This document shows positions 48,459 through 60,899 of a stretch of 64,000 nt of DNA, piece by piece (within the stretch, counting starts at the first letter, position 1; the number at the start of each line of letters is the position of its first letter). Where the stretch lies: NCBI GenBank assembly GCA_003996215.1, contig QJPP01003567.1, positions 62,001 through 126,000 of the forward strand, in the 5' to 3' direction. The position numbers were made by a program, and so were the translations under genes. The notes under the pieces were generated by a model. That model saw only the letters and a list, made by a program, of their open reading frames with translations, was not told the DNA's origin and did not search any database. The stretch comes from Jaltomata sinuosa (Eukaryota; Streptophyta; Magnoliopsida; Solanales; Solanaceae).

Positions 48459-49579
48459 GCATGTCTTCAAGTAAAATTGGTATGTTTAGATAACATGACC
48501 CCTATTTTCATGAAATTGCATGCCTAATTCTTCAAGTTATGATTTTAGACAGGAGAGTATATCTTGAATTATGGTTTTGCAAAGCTTTAAGACTTATGAT
48601 ACGAAATTGGTGTGGCATCAGCTATGCCCCAGTATTATATGAGCTATATATATATGTTTTGGGAGTAGTATTAGCACCGAGTTGGACAGGGTGAGAGTAC
48701 CCATAGTCCCAGAACTACATGCCCCCGTAGGTTCTAAGTCCCCTCTGTTGGCATCATATTTAGTGATCACGTCACAGTCATGCCTCTATACCCTGGCAAG
48801 GTATATTGGATCCTTTCGATGGGGCGTATATATCAGATTCCATGTAGCTCACATGGTCTATGTCGGTTAGAGAACCTCCCACAGAAACAGCTTCAAGTTT
48901 AAAAATATATTGACTCTTTGCTTTCAGATTTTAGACTTACTACTTATGATTATGTTTTTAGCTTATGATATTGCATTGAGTCATTACATTGCAGATTTTA
49001 CTATTACCACATGATTTTAGATTCAAGGATAGTTTAAGTATATTTTATCACAAATTATGCATTATCTCAGTTTTAAACACGCTTTCAAGTATATATTTTA
49101 TCATGGCCTATGCATATCTCATATACTCAGTACATTCCATAGTACTGACCGCATACTTCTTTGTGCTGCATCCTCTTATGATGCAGATTCAGGCTCTTGA
49201 TTTGAGATTCGTGGCTAAAGTATAGCGGGTGTTTCAGCCTTAAGTGGTGAGTCCTCATTCTTCGAGGACTAGTATTAGTTTAGGTTCTTTATGGATTTCT
49301 TCTTAATTTTTTTTGAGTTAGCTGGGGTCTTATCCCAGCAACTCATTATTCAGTATAGAGGCTTCTCAGACATAGTTAGAGGTTCTATATTTAAGTTTCG
49401 GATTCTGATATATTTAGGCTTGATCTATTAATGGTTCAGTTCGCTTATCTCTTCAATTTATTGATTCCGTTGAGTTTATTTACGTTTGCTCAAGTCATGC
49501 TAATGCCAGAGGGTTATCTTGAGATCACTTGTGATTTTGGGTCCTGTGTTAGTCTAGGGGGTAGGCTTGGGATGTGACA
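48459..49579 (+). repeat. B2 5' LTR, right piece
   Basis: Starts with the GCATG duplication and resumes the LTR as in 53614-54736. Ends GGGATGTGACA; the primer site follows four bases later. Short open frames here are not genes. Confidence 0.85.
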
Positions 49580-49583
49580 AACT

Positions 49584-49595
49584 TGGTATCAGAGC
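49584..49595 (+). other. Primer binding site, initiator tRNA-Met type (B2)
   Basis: TGGTATCAGAGC four bases after the LTR end. Confidence 0.9.
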
Positions 49596-49798
49596 ACAGA
49601 GTTCAAGTTTCCTAGGGTTTCTATGAAGCCAGGTCTAGTAGAATCTTACGGAACGGTACAAAGATGTCTGTACTTTTCTTTGATGGGCTATCGGGCATTT
49701 AGGAAATATTTCCCCTTTGTTCATACTCCAGATCATGCAGTAAAGTTGTTCCTTCAGAAACCTATGCAGATTCATGCATTGATCTAATTCCTCCAGTC

Positions 49799-49903
49799 AT
49801 GCCTCACCTTCGAGGTAGTGGAAATAGTATAGTTCAGATTTCTGTCAGTGAGGTGCTCTCAGATAGAGCCATCAGAAAGTTAATAGACTGCACAAGGGCT
49901 TGA
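49799..49903 (+). CDS. Conserved 34-residue micro-ORF of family B (B2 copy)
   Basis: ATG to TGA, starting MPHLRGSGNSIVQIS. B3 has an ORF of exactly the same length at the same place (60582-60686, minus), with mostly conservative differences (Asn-Ser/Asp-Thr, Val/Ile, Arg/Lys). B1 has a more damaged version. It may be the stump of a gag start cut by an old shared stop, since a few related codons follow the stop in both copies, or a short leader peptide. Function unknown. Confidence 0.4.
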   Translation: MPHLRGSGNSIVQISVSEVLSDRAIRKLIDCTRA

Positions 49904-52639
49904 GAGGATCCCATTAGTGCATTAAAGTCTTCTAATCCAAAAGCATGTATCCTTTTCAACTCGTGTAGTTGAGCCTACAGTAGAATGTGCTCTCAGACCC
50001 TCTTCCAGAAACCCTACCTTGATTGGCACCTTAGCAAAAATTCTGATCTTTTCTAAGAGCTTGGGTAGTAATGTCACTCAACAGTTAGTATGAGTATAGG
50101 TATTATGGGACATAAGTGACAGAATGACCCCATAACTAGGTGTATGGATTCAGAATTATAGCAGCTATAAGATGTATATGTGCCGCCTAGGTGAATTGAT
50201 AAATTATGACTAAGTCATGAAATCAAGAAGAGAGCCTTAAGCATCAGAAATATAGATGTGCACCCAGAGTAGTTATTGTTGTATGATATTCAGAAGATTA
50301 TAGATAGACGATGTTCAGTCCCTTAGCATGATTTAATTCAGTTGATTTTGGTGGATGTGAACTTAGAGATGTGATGTTGGTAGACGAATAAGCAAAGGTC
50401 AGATTGCTAAATATTAGAAGAAGTGGTTATTCACACCAGTAAGAGTATGAATCCTCTAGTGATAGCCTTAAGGGTGAAGAGGAATCTAAGATATGCCTCA
50501 CGATAAAACCTAGCAAGGGTTTAGCATCTTCAGTTATAACCTATCAGGGAGAGTTTGGTGTCTAGGAATACAGTGATACCCCAATCTTACAAGAGTTAGT
50601 TTATTATAGCCTAGTTCGGGAGAGATATCTACAGACTTAGAGAGGTGACTTTCAAGCTAAGGGGGAGATGATAGAATGAAGAGCCAAGTCGAGTCTTACA
50701 ACTCAACCAGTATAGAATTCTAGAAAGGGCTATGATGGGATATCGATCCATTCTTATTCCAGCAGATTTCCTATCACTTCAGTCAAGATGACACTATACT
50801 CAGACGTATTTATGTCATACTCATGTATAAGTTCATGCACTCCCTTCAGATTCATGTCCATACTTAGCTCCTAGAACAAGCAGAAATTGCTCCAGAAAGC
50901 GATTCCAGTCTTACTCCATGATTCTATGAATCCCAACTTTATGCCATGAGACTTGGAAGATATTTAAACTCATGTCTCACAGTATGCTCAGTTCTATGTA
51001 CTCAGTTCATTCCTCAGGATATGCCTTGATAGCTAATGAAATCATGCTACATCATGTATATGCTTAGACCAGATTTCTTGAACAGTTCATGCTTATGATT
51101 CCTTAATCTTACCATGTTTCATATGTCCAGTATGTGAAACACTTAGACCTTTGTGCTTGACTTCCCAGACCTCACCTTGAGTGGCTAGATCACACTAAGT
51201 GTGTTTGTGGAGAAAGCTAAGTAGTAACCTAGTTAGTAAATACTAGATTTTCCTCTTCAGAATGTCCCTCTTTGTAGAAGTTCCTGCAGTTACAGTTCTA
51301 CATATGCTAGGGAAGAGGATAGAAACCTCATATAATGTCAGCTACAGACAAGCCATAAGATGATCATAGTGATAGTCTTGAATATCATGATAAAATACAT
51401 GTGGGTTTTGCCTTGTGCGGCTAGTGACCTATCATTTAGAATTCAAGGTTAGTTAATTTTGTTTTAAGAAGGAATATCATTCTTGGGAGATGACTCTAGA
51501 TGCAAGAGATTTAGTCGAGATAGGCTTGAACATGTGAAAGAAGATAGTGAGGCTCAGACCTCAGAATCCTTTTGTGTGTTGATGAGAATTTCAGCTTCAG
51601 ATATCAAGATACTAGACCCCCATATCAAACCAGTTCAGACCTGTTAGTAATCAAATCACTCCTAAGGTCAGAAGGCCTTACGCGCAGTTCAATCCATGCT
51701 AGTAAGTTCAGTTTAGAGAGAATAGTTTTCTCGTATAGCTATTCCTCTCAGTTTGATGCTCCTTCCAGTAAATCTTGATATTTCTAAGAATGCATTCATT
51801 CTTTATGGGCTTCAGCTAAGTCCCTACTCTCAATCCAGACCAGCTATCCAGTTGGACATTCAGTTCCATGTCTTATCAGTGTTCCTATACTCTCGGTATA
51901 CATGTATGTTTCACGAACCCATCTCAATTCATATTTCAGTCAGAAATCAGTTGCCATGTTAGTACTCCAGCTTTTAGTACTCATTTGGTGGGATTGTAGC
52001 TCTTTCCCTACCACCTCAGCCTAGTTAGTCTTTACTCGAGAGACACCCGGTTTTAGCATGAGTTAATAGTTCCTCGCCAGCTTCTCATTTTACTCAAGTG
52101 TATTTTAGTCTCAGTACCATGTTCCCGTAGCTATGCTAGCATTTCAGCATGTTTTCACATCTATAGAACTCAGCTAAGTTAGATATAAATTTCTAGTACT
52201 CATGTGGTAGGGATTACATCTCTTTCCCTCCAAACTCAGCTTAATTAGTCTTCATTCAAGGACGAATTATCCCAAGGGAGATATTGTAACACCCCAAACA
52301 TTCTAAGCTAAGACCCAAACTATTTCCATGAGTGTAATGATATGTTTCCTAGTGTGGTGAGTGCTTTGGATGTGAATCATGTTCATAATAAACTTTTAGA
52401 AGCAAGTTAAGTTGAAAGCACCCCAACCAAAGAAGTTTTCATGTAAGACTAGACTAGGGTCAACTTCAAACAATCATATCTCCTAGAATATAAAGCGTTA
52501 GGTGGCCAAGTACCCAACAAATTAAAGGTCTTTGAGTCTTATTTCCAATGCCACCAACTGTTCATTAATCCAAGTCCGAAGCAAAAAGTTATCAGTGTTT
52601 TACTAAAGGGTGTTTGTCTGTCATAATGACAGACAGCAA

Positions 52640-52860
52640 CCACGAGTAGGTTCCACGAGTCGTGGAAACTGTCCTGAAGCTTAAAATTTTCCTGGAAACC
52701 ACGAGAAGGTTTAACGAGTCATGGAAGTTTCCATGGGTCATGAAACCAACTCGTGGAAATAGTCCAGAGGCTTAAAAGTGGCCTCAAAACCACGAGAAGG
52801 TTCCACGAGTCGTGGAAGTTTCCACGGGTCGTAAAACCAACTCGTGGAAACCATTCCAGA
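52640..52860 (+). repeat. CCACGA/TCGTGG palindrome-rich units in B2 3' LTR
   Basis: Units of about 105 bp containing hairpin motifs such as TTCCACGA-G-TCGTGGAA (52651-52667). The first unit is shorter here than in the 5' LTR because a segment between two half-palindromes is missing. Equivalent segments lie at 36400-36670, 32510-32740 and, inverted, 57600-57930. Confidence 0.85.
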
Positions 52861-53029
52861 GACCAAAAACATCACCCTTTCCACGAACCGTGATCCATTC
52901 TACGAGTCGGGATTCATATCTGTAGAAGTGTGTAATGAAATTTTTAGCAGTTTTTCAGACTCCTTTCCTTGGGGTATTTTTGTAATTTCTCACTCTTTTA
53001 ACTCCTAAGTTAAGTTATTTTTGGAAAAT

Positions 53030-53095
53030 TAGAAGGGGTTATATTCCCACTTAGCCTAAGTTTAGAAGGGGTTATATTCCCACTTAGCCTAAGTT
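53030..53095 (+). repeat. 33-bp direct duplication in B2 3' LTR
   Basis: Two adjacent 33-base copies (from 53030 and 53063). The 5' LTR has a single copy near 36840, so it arose after insertion. Confidence 0.88.
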
Positions 53096-54736
53096 CCCTT
53101 CCATTCTCTCAATCAAGTTCCAAGAGAAGAAAAGGGTCTCCATTCTCCAAGCTTCAAGCTAAGGATTCCATCTTCAAGTCTCCATCCTCAAGTCCCAAAT
53201 TAGGAAAGCTCAATTCAGGTATGTGGGTATTCAATAAGGGAATTCCTTCACCATTATGCCCAAAACCCCAATCTTCTAAATTGAACTTATGGATTTTTAA
53301 ACTAGGGTTCTTACCCAATTCTTATGGGTCCTTCTAAAATTGTTTCCTCATGATTCTTCTATTGATTCTAACTCTAAATTGCATGATTTTGCATGGGTTC
53401 TTATGAGTGGTTTCTTATTCATGATTTTAAGGCTAATCCTTGTCCAATTTATGAAACTTGGGTTCTTACCCAAATTGGAGAAAAGTTATGGGTTTTATTT
53501 TAAAGCTTCAATTCATGATTTCTCATCCATTACCCATGCTTTAATTAAAGTTTTGTAAGTGTTTTCAAAACCCCATATGTTAAGCATGAATTTTAACATG
53601 ATTCCTTTGGATTGCATGTCTTCAAGTAAAATTGGTATGTTTAGATAACATGACCCTTATTTTCATGAAATTGCATACCTAATTCTTCAAGTTATGATTT
53701 TAGAAAGGAAAGTATATCTTGAATTATGGTTTTGCAAAGCTTTAAGACTTATGATACGAAATTGGTGTGGCATCAGATATGCCCCAGCATTATATGAGCT
53801 ATATATATATGTTTTGGGAGTAGTATTAGCATCGAGTTGGACAGGGTGAGAGTACCCATAGTCCAGAACTACGTGCCCCTATAGGTTCTAATTCCCCTCT
53901 GTTGGGCATCAAATTTAGTGATCACGCCACAGTCATGCCTCTATACTCTGGAAAGGTATATTGGGTCCTTTCGATGGGGCGTATACATCGGATTCCATGT
54001 ATCTCACATTGTCTATGTCGGTTAGAGAACCTCCCACAGAAACAGCTTCAAGTTTAAAAATATATTGACTCTTTGCTTTCAGATTTCAGACTTACTACTT
54101 ATGATTATGTTTTTAGCTTATGATATTGCATTGAGTCATTACATTGCAGATTTTACTATTACCATATGATTTCAGCTTCAAGGATAGTTTAAGCATGTTT
54201 TATCACAAATTATGCATGATCTCAGTTTTAAGCACGCTTTCAAGTATATTTTTTATCATGGCCTATGCATATCTCATATACTCAGTACATTCCATAGTAC
54301 TGACCGCATACTTCTTTGTGCTGCATCCTATTATGATGCAGATTCAGTCTCTTGATCTCAGATTCATGGCTAAAGTTTAGCGGGTGTTCCAGCCTTTGAG
54401 TGGTGAGTCCTCATTCTTTGAGGACCAGTATTGGTTTAGCTTCTTTATGGATTTCTTCTTAATCCTTTTTGAGTTAGCTGGGGTCTTGTCCCAACAACTC
54501 ATTATTTAGTATAGAGGCTTCTCAGTCATAGTTAGCGGTTATGTATTTAAGTTTCAGATTCTGATATGTTTAGGCTTGATCTATTAATGGTTCAGTTCGC
54601 TTATCCCTTCAGTTTATTGATTCCGTTGAGTTTATTTATGTTTGCTTAAGTCATGCTAATGCCAGAGGGTTATCTTGAGATCACTTGTGATCTTGGGTCC
54701 CGTGTTATGTCCAGGGGGTAGGCTCGGGGCGTGACA

Positions 54737-55373
54737 ATGCACCTCATAAAGATTCACGTCCATACTCAGCTCCTAGAACAAACAGAAATTGCTCCAGATA
54801 GCAATTCTAGTCTTCCTCTATGATTCTATGAATCCTAGCTTTATGTCATGAGACTCGTTATATATGTAAACTCATATCTCACAGTATTCTCAGTTCCATG
54901 TACTCAGTTCAATCCTCCAGATATGCCTTAATGGCTAGTGAAATCATGTTATGTCATGTATACGCTCAGATCAAATTTCTCGAATGTTTTGTGCTTATGA
55001 TTTCCTTGCTCTAAAGACTTATGTACATTTGCCTTTAATGATAAGGGGTGTTGATCTCAATTATTCATGACTTACGTGCCCAGTATATGAAGTACTTGTG
55101 CCTATTACACTCGATTCCCCAAGCCTCACCATTAGTGGCTAGATCAAGCTAAGTGTAAGTCAAGACCAATCATTATTCCTTCATTCGTGATGCTCATGCT
55201 CCCACTCTTTTCCTTCAGTGATTCTGGATTATGTTGTTATAGGTGTTAGAGGAGGAAGCCTAGTAGTAGCCTAGATGGGAAATAGTAGATGTTCCTTTTT
55301 GATGTACTGGTTCCACCTTAGGTTGTAAGTGTGGATGAAATATAAGGTAAGAATCACTCATGTGTAATATTTA
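54737..55373 (+). mobile_element. Element B1 internal region, right part
   Basis: Begins with ATGCA and continues the B1 internal sequence (similar to B2 from about 50836). It is cut at 55374 by the inverted element B3. No 3' LTR of B1 is present in the window. Confidence 0.7.
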
Positions 55374-58280
55374 TGTCACGCCCCGAGCCTACACCCAAGA
55401 TGCGACACGGTGCTTAGAGTCACAAGTGACCCCAAACTAATCCATGGCCTGGCATACCTCTGAGATAAAGGCTGAAAGTAAATGTGGAAGCTGAAATGTA
55501 CTGAACTCTATTGAAAATATTATAAACAAATGAACTATCATAAACTGAGATACAATAGTATTTGAAAATTTATACAACTGAGTGACTGACTGTCTGACTG
55601 TCTATGAACCTCTACTAACACTGAACTACAGTTAGCCGGGACATGACCCCCAACTATCTTTAATCAATGTATAAAGAACTGAAATAACTTCTATAGCTAC
55701 TAACTGACTGGAGTTCCCAAAAAAGAGAACTTGATCTTTGCTGACTGGAAGCTGTGATCCGTCTGACCATGATCATGGGAGCTAGCACTGAAACCTACAT
55801 TATAAAATGATGCAGCACAAGGAAGGTATGCGGTATGTACTTTGATGTACTGAGCATGTGAAATATGCACTTACTGTAAATCATGAGAAGATACATGTAT
55901 ACTGAAGGTATGGATGAAAACTGAACTATGTATAATAGTTGAAGTGCATAAATCAAAGATGTATAGTATAGACTCTTTTACTGAAGAGAATGTAAATCCT
56001 GTTAATGACTATAACTGTGAGATCATGATGTTTAAAGATAAGTAAACCTGTTACTTGCGATTTCATGGACTAACAAGCTAAAGTATGTCTGTAAGTACTG
56101 ATGTAGTATACTAAATGCAAGCTGAAAGATATAAATTGATGCAATGACCAAGTATATAAACATGAGTCTGTATAATACTGAACTGATCTGAATAACTAAA
56201 AATCTGAATACATGGTCAATACAATAATGAATCTGGACTGTGGGAGCTACTATTAACCGACATACCCCAAGATGAGCTAACTGTGGGGCAAACCTGTAAC
56301 CCTGACTGGGAGGGTGTTCATATCTTGCCAAGGGTACAAACAAATCTGACGTTGATCCACTACTGATGTCCACAAGGGACAAGGATGTGCAGCCTAGTCT
56401 GACAGCTGACTACTTTAATACCTACGATGACGCCGTAGTTCTGGGACTTAGGGACTTCTACTAAAGGTCTCAGCCTAGTCTGACAGCCGAGCCTTCATCC
56501 CTTCGTCTGCTCGGTACTAAGTCTACTCCCAACTGAATATAAAGCTATAGATGCAACTGAAATACTGGATAGATCAAAATATTGATATAATTTAATAATG
56601 CAAAATATAAATGAAGCTGAAGCATTCTAATCATGTAATTCTGGCTGACCGAGTGCCTGGATGATTTCTAGAAGATTGTATACTGAAGACTATTCATAAA
56701 GTAGGTGGACATATCTAGATGTCATACTAATCACAAAACTTACTAAATTTATAATCATTGATGGCATATGTTGAAAGTCTATATTTAAAAACATATTCTT
56801 GTAAAACTTATTGAGGGTAAGCTGAAGCCTGCTAAATCATGCATAGTTCTTTCTTACTAAAATAACTGGACTGAAGTAATTAGAAATCATGAATGCTTGT
56901 CTGGAAGCAAAACCCATAGTTTAAATCATCATGAGGAGACTTAAACTTGTTTAGACTGAATGCCAACTAGCTGAACTAAATTTTGAAAAGAACGCTGAAT
57001 TTGGAGAAATTTAAAGAAATCCTGTAGACTGAAAACTGGCTAATTTCATGCTTAAAATTGAATGCTAGTAATCTGGGTTAAATTCTGAGGAAAAACCAAT
57101 TCTCATGGAAATACTACAATTTCAGGCTAAGTTCTTGATTTCTTAGATTCTTGTAAAAGATCATGCAAGTCATTAAAAACATGGAGCAAATCTTCTAAAA
57201 TAGGCTATAATTCATGTAGAAATCATAAGGACTGAGTTCTGTAAAAATCTAGCATGATTGGGTAAGAACCCTAGTTTCTAACATCATGAAATTCGAAATA
57301 GGTTTTGGGCATAAGGGTGAACTGAACCCTTACTGAATACCTGCATACCTATTTAATGGAGAATCTTTAACTATCTTGAAGGTTGGAAACTTTGGAGAAG
57401 AACCCTAGGTCTGAACTTTGGAGTAGAACGCTCTTTTCTTCTTTGAAATTGTCTTGAGAGAAAAAGTGAGGAAATTTGATAGTTTGGAGGTATTTGACTT
57501 AATAAAATAAGCCTAAAACTATTTATAGTCGGAGCTAAAAGAAAAAGGAATGGTCTGAAATACCCCTGGGTAATTAAATTAATAACTGCTAAAATTCTCG
57601 AAATATCAAACCACGGATTGGTTGATGGGCCGTGGTTCTGAATGATGGACCGTCAACTGAATCGTGGTTCTGCCTTTTCAGATCTGGGGTTCTCTGACGG
57701 TGATTCCACGAGTTATAGGACGGTCCGTCGTTTGAAACGATGACCCGTGAAGTCACCCGTGGAAATCTAGAAGAAAGGCTGAAAATTGACAAACCACAAG
57801 TCAAAGTACGGACCGTGGTTTTGGTCTGCGGGTCGTTAACCAACTCATCATTTTGAAGCTGAAAATCTTAAGCTGCAGATCTGTTTTCACGAGCCGAAGT
57901 ACGGACCGTGGTTCAGAACCACGGTTCGTCATTCCCATCCGTAGCCCCTGGCAGCACTGTAGTAAAATATCTATAACTTTTTACTTCGGACTTGGAATAA
58001 TGCGCGATCAGTGGCGTTGGAAAGAAGACTCAAAGACCTTTTATTTGGTGGGTACTAGGCTTCCTAACTCTTCAAATTTTTGGAGTTATGATTATTTGAA
58101 GATGACACTAGTTTAGTCTTACATGAAAACTTCTTTGGTTGGGGTGCTTTCAACTTAACTTGCTTATAAAAGTTTCTTATGGACATGATTCATATCCAAA
58201 GCACTCACTGCACTAGAAAAATGATCATTATACTCATGGAAATAGTTTAGGTCTTAGCTTAGAATTTTTGGGGTGTTACA
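55374..58280 (-). repeat. B3 3' LTR
   Basis: 2907 bp, longer than the B2 LTRs. On the minus strand it runs TGTAACACCCCAAAAATTC to GGGGCGTGACA. It has a palindrome-rich part at 57600-57930, including a hairpin with 10-bp arms (ACCGTGGTTC / GAACCACGGT, 57905-57925, one-base loop). Minus-strand open frames at 56032 and 57589 are not credible genes. Confidence 0.82.
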
Positions 58281-59204
58281 ATATCTCCCCCTTGGGATCA
58301 TTCATCCTAGAATGAAGACTAACTAGGCTAAGGTTGTAGGGAAAGTGTTGAAATCTCACCAACTGAGTTTTAAAAGCTGGAGTACTGACATGATAATTGA
58401 TTTATGACTGAAATATGAACTAAGTTGGGTTCGTGAGGCACGTATGCATACTGAGAGCATAGGAACACTGATAGGACATAAAATAAAATGTCTAACTGGA
58501 TAGCTGGTCTGGATTGAGAGTATAAGATGAAACTCATAAAGAACGAATGCATTCTTAGAAATCATAATTAGCTGAAAGGAACATAATACTAAGAGGAATG
58601 ATTATACGAGAGAACTATTCTCTTTTAAACTGAGCTTACTAGCATGGACTGAACTGAGCGTAGGGCCTTCTGACCTTAGGAGTGATTACTGATAAGTTTG
58701 AACTGGTCTGATATGAGGAGCCTACTATCTTGCTATCTGAAGCTACTAGACATAGGGTATGAGCATCCTGGGCAGGGAGTGAGAACAAGACTATTCTCTC
58801 CTCAAACAATACGAGTGATATCTTTTAAGCTTAGGAACACCTTGTTTAACTACACCAACTTTATCTGAATGCTACACTTGCTATCTGCAACTGAAATTCT
58901 CATCAACACACATATAGATTCTGAATTCTAAGCCTAACTATCTTCCTTCAATATGTTCAAGCCTATCTCGACTAAATCTCTTGCATCTAGAGTCATCTCT
59001 CAGGAATGGTATTCCTTCTTATCACAAGAATCAACTAACTTTGAGTTCTAATTAAAGGGCACTAGTCTCACAAGGAAAAGCCCAGATATATATCATCACA
59101 ATATTCAAGCCTAGTACTATGATCATCTTATGGCTTGTTTAGAGCTGGCACTATCTGAGGCTTCTATCCTCTCCTCTAGCATAGCTAGAAACTGTAACTG
59201 CAAG

Positions 59205-59336
59205 AACTTCTACAAAGGGACACCAAGAAGAGAAAAATCTAGTACTTTCTATATAGGCTACTACTTAGCGAACTTCTACAAAGGGACACCAAGAAGAGAA
59301 AAATCTAGTACTTTCCATATAGGCTACTACTTAGCT
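59205..59336. repeat. 66-bp tandem duplication in B3
   Basis: Two adjacent 66-base copies (59205-59270 and 59271-59336) that differ at two positions. B2 has no such duplication. It creates the 78-residue open frame at 59130, which I do not regard as a gene. Confidence 0.88.
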
Positions 59337-60581
59337 TCCTGCACTAACACACTTAGTGGAATCTAGCCACTCAAGGTAAGGTTTGAGAGGTCAAGTACAA
59401 AGGTCTGAGTATCTCACATACTGGACATATGAAACATGATTAGAGTAAGGAATCATAATCATGAACTGTTCGGGAAATCTGGTTTGAGTATATACATGAA
59501 GTAGCATGATTTTATTAGTCATCAAGGCATATCCTGAGGATTGAACTGAGTACATAGAACTGAGCATACTGTGAGATATGAGTTTAAATATATATTGAGT
59601 CTCATGGCACAAGGTTGGGATTTATAGAATAATGGAGTAAGACTGGAATTGTTGTCTGGAGAAAATTTCTATATGTTTTAGGAGCTGAGTATGTACATGA
59701 ATTTGTAGGGAGTGTATGAACATATACATGAGTATGACATAAAAACATCTGAGTATGGTGTCATCTGGACTGAAGTGCTAGGAAATCTACTGGAATAGGA
59801 ATGGATCGATATCCCATCATAGACCTTTCTAGAATCCTATATTGTTGAGTCTCAAGACTCGACTTGGCTCTTCATTTTATCATCTCCCTCTTAGCTTGAA
59901 AGTCACCTCTCTAAGTCTGCGGATCTCTCTCCTGAACTAGGCTATAACTGAAGATGCTAAACCTTTTGCTAGGTCTTCTCCTTCTGATGCATCTCTTAGC
60001 TTCCTCTTTACCCTTAAGGCTATCACTAGAGGATGCATACTCTTACTGGGGTGGATTACTTACTTCTTCTAATATTTAGCAATCTGACCTTTCGCTTATT
60101 CGTCTACTAACATCACATCTCTAAGTTCACATCTACCAAAATCAACTGAATCAAATCACGCTAAGGGACTCAAAATCGTCTATCTATAATCTTCTGAACA
60201 TCATACAACAACAACTACTCTGGGTGCACACCTATCTTTCTGATGCTTAAGGCTCTCTTCTTTATCTCATGACTTAGTCACAATTTGCCAATTCACCCAG
60301 GCTTCACATATACATCTTATAGTTACTATAATTCTGAATCTATACACCTAGTTCTGGGGTCATTTTGTCACCTATGGCCCATAACATCTCTATTCATACT
60401 AACTTTTGAGTGGCTGTACTACCCAAGCGCTTAAACAACTATACCTTTTGGCTAAGGTGCCACTCGTAGTAAAGTTTTTGGAAGAGGGTCTGAGAGCACG
60501 TTCTACTGTAGGCTCAACTACACGAGTGAAAAGGATATATGCTTTTGGATTCGTAGACTTTAATGCACTAGTGGGCTTCTC

Positions 60582-60686
60582 TCAAGCCTTTGTGCAGTCT
60601 ATTAACTTTCTAATGGCTCTGTCTGAGAGTATCTCACTGACAGGGATCTGAACTATAGTGTCTCCACTCCCTCGAAGATGAGGCAT
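60582..60686 (-). CDS. Conserved 34-residue micro-ORF of family B (B3 copy)
   Basis: Starts MPHLRGSGDTIVQIP and ends at a TGA at the same codon as the B2 copy. The plus-strand frame at 60406-60651 is its shadow. Confidence 0.4.
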   Translation of the reverse strand: MPHLRGSGDTIVQIPVSEILSDRAIRKLIDCTKA

Positions 60687-60887
60687 GACTGGAGGAATTG
60701 TATCTACGCATGAATCTGCATAAGTTTCTGAAGGAGCAACTTTACTGTACGATTTGGAGTATGAACAAAGGGAAACATTTCCTAAATGCTAGTAGCCCAT
60801 AGAAGAAAAGTACAGACATCTCCATACCATTCTGCAAGACTCTACTAGATACAGCTTCATAGACACCCTAGGACACTTGAACTCTGT

Positions 60888-60899
60888 GCTCTGATATGA
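60888..60899 (-). other. Primer binding site of B3, decayed
   Basis: Minus strand TCATATCAGAGC, two changes from TGGTATCAGAGC, four bases from the LTR end. Confidence 0.7.

Larger units (their letters stand above)
49580..52284 (+). mobile_element. B2 internal region
   Basis: 2705 bp: primer site, leader to about 49795, a 34-codon conserved micro-ORF, then non-coding sequence up to the polypurine tract (AAGGGAGATAT) before the 3' LTR. No gag capsid or pol domain is recognisable in any frame. Confidence 0.82.
36049..54736 (+). mobile_element. Element B2: complete non-autonomous LTR element, itself interrupted
   Basis: 5' LTR 36049-37395 plus 48459-49579, internal region 49580-52284 and 3' LTR 52285-54736, with ATGCA on both sides. 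An A element (37396-48458) is inserted in the 5' LTR. Without it B2 is about 7.6 kb, with LTRs of about 2.45 kb and an internal region of 2.7 kb. No gag capsid, protease, reverse transcriptase or integrase is readable, so it is a large retrotransposon derivative. Confidence 0.88.
52285..54736 (+). repeat. B2 3' LTR
   Basis: 2452 bp, TGTAACACCCC to GGGGCGTGACA. Contains the palindrome-rich units (52640-52860), a 33-bp tandem duplication at 53030-53095 absent from the 5' LTR, and the empty counterpart (GCATG, 53614-53618) of the A insertion site. Confidence 0.88.
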
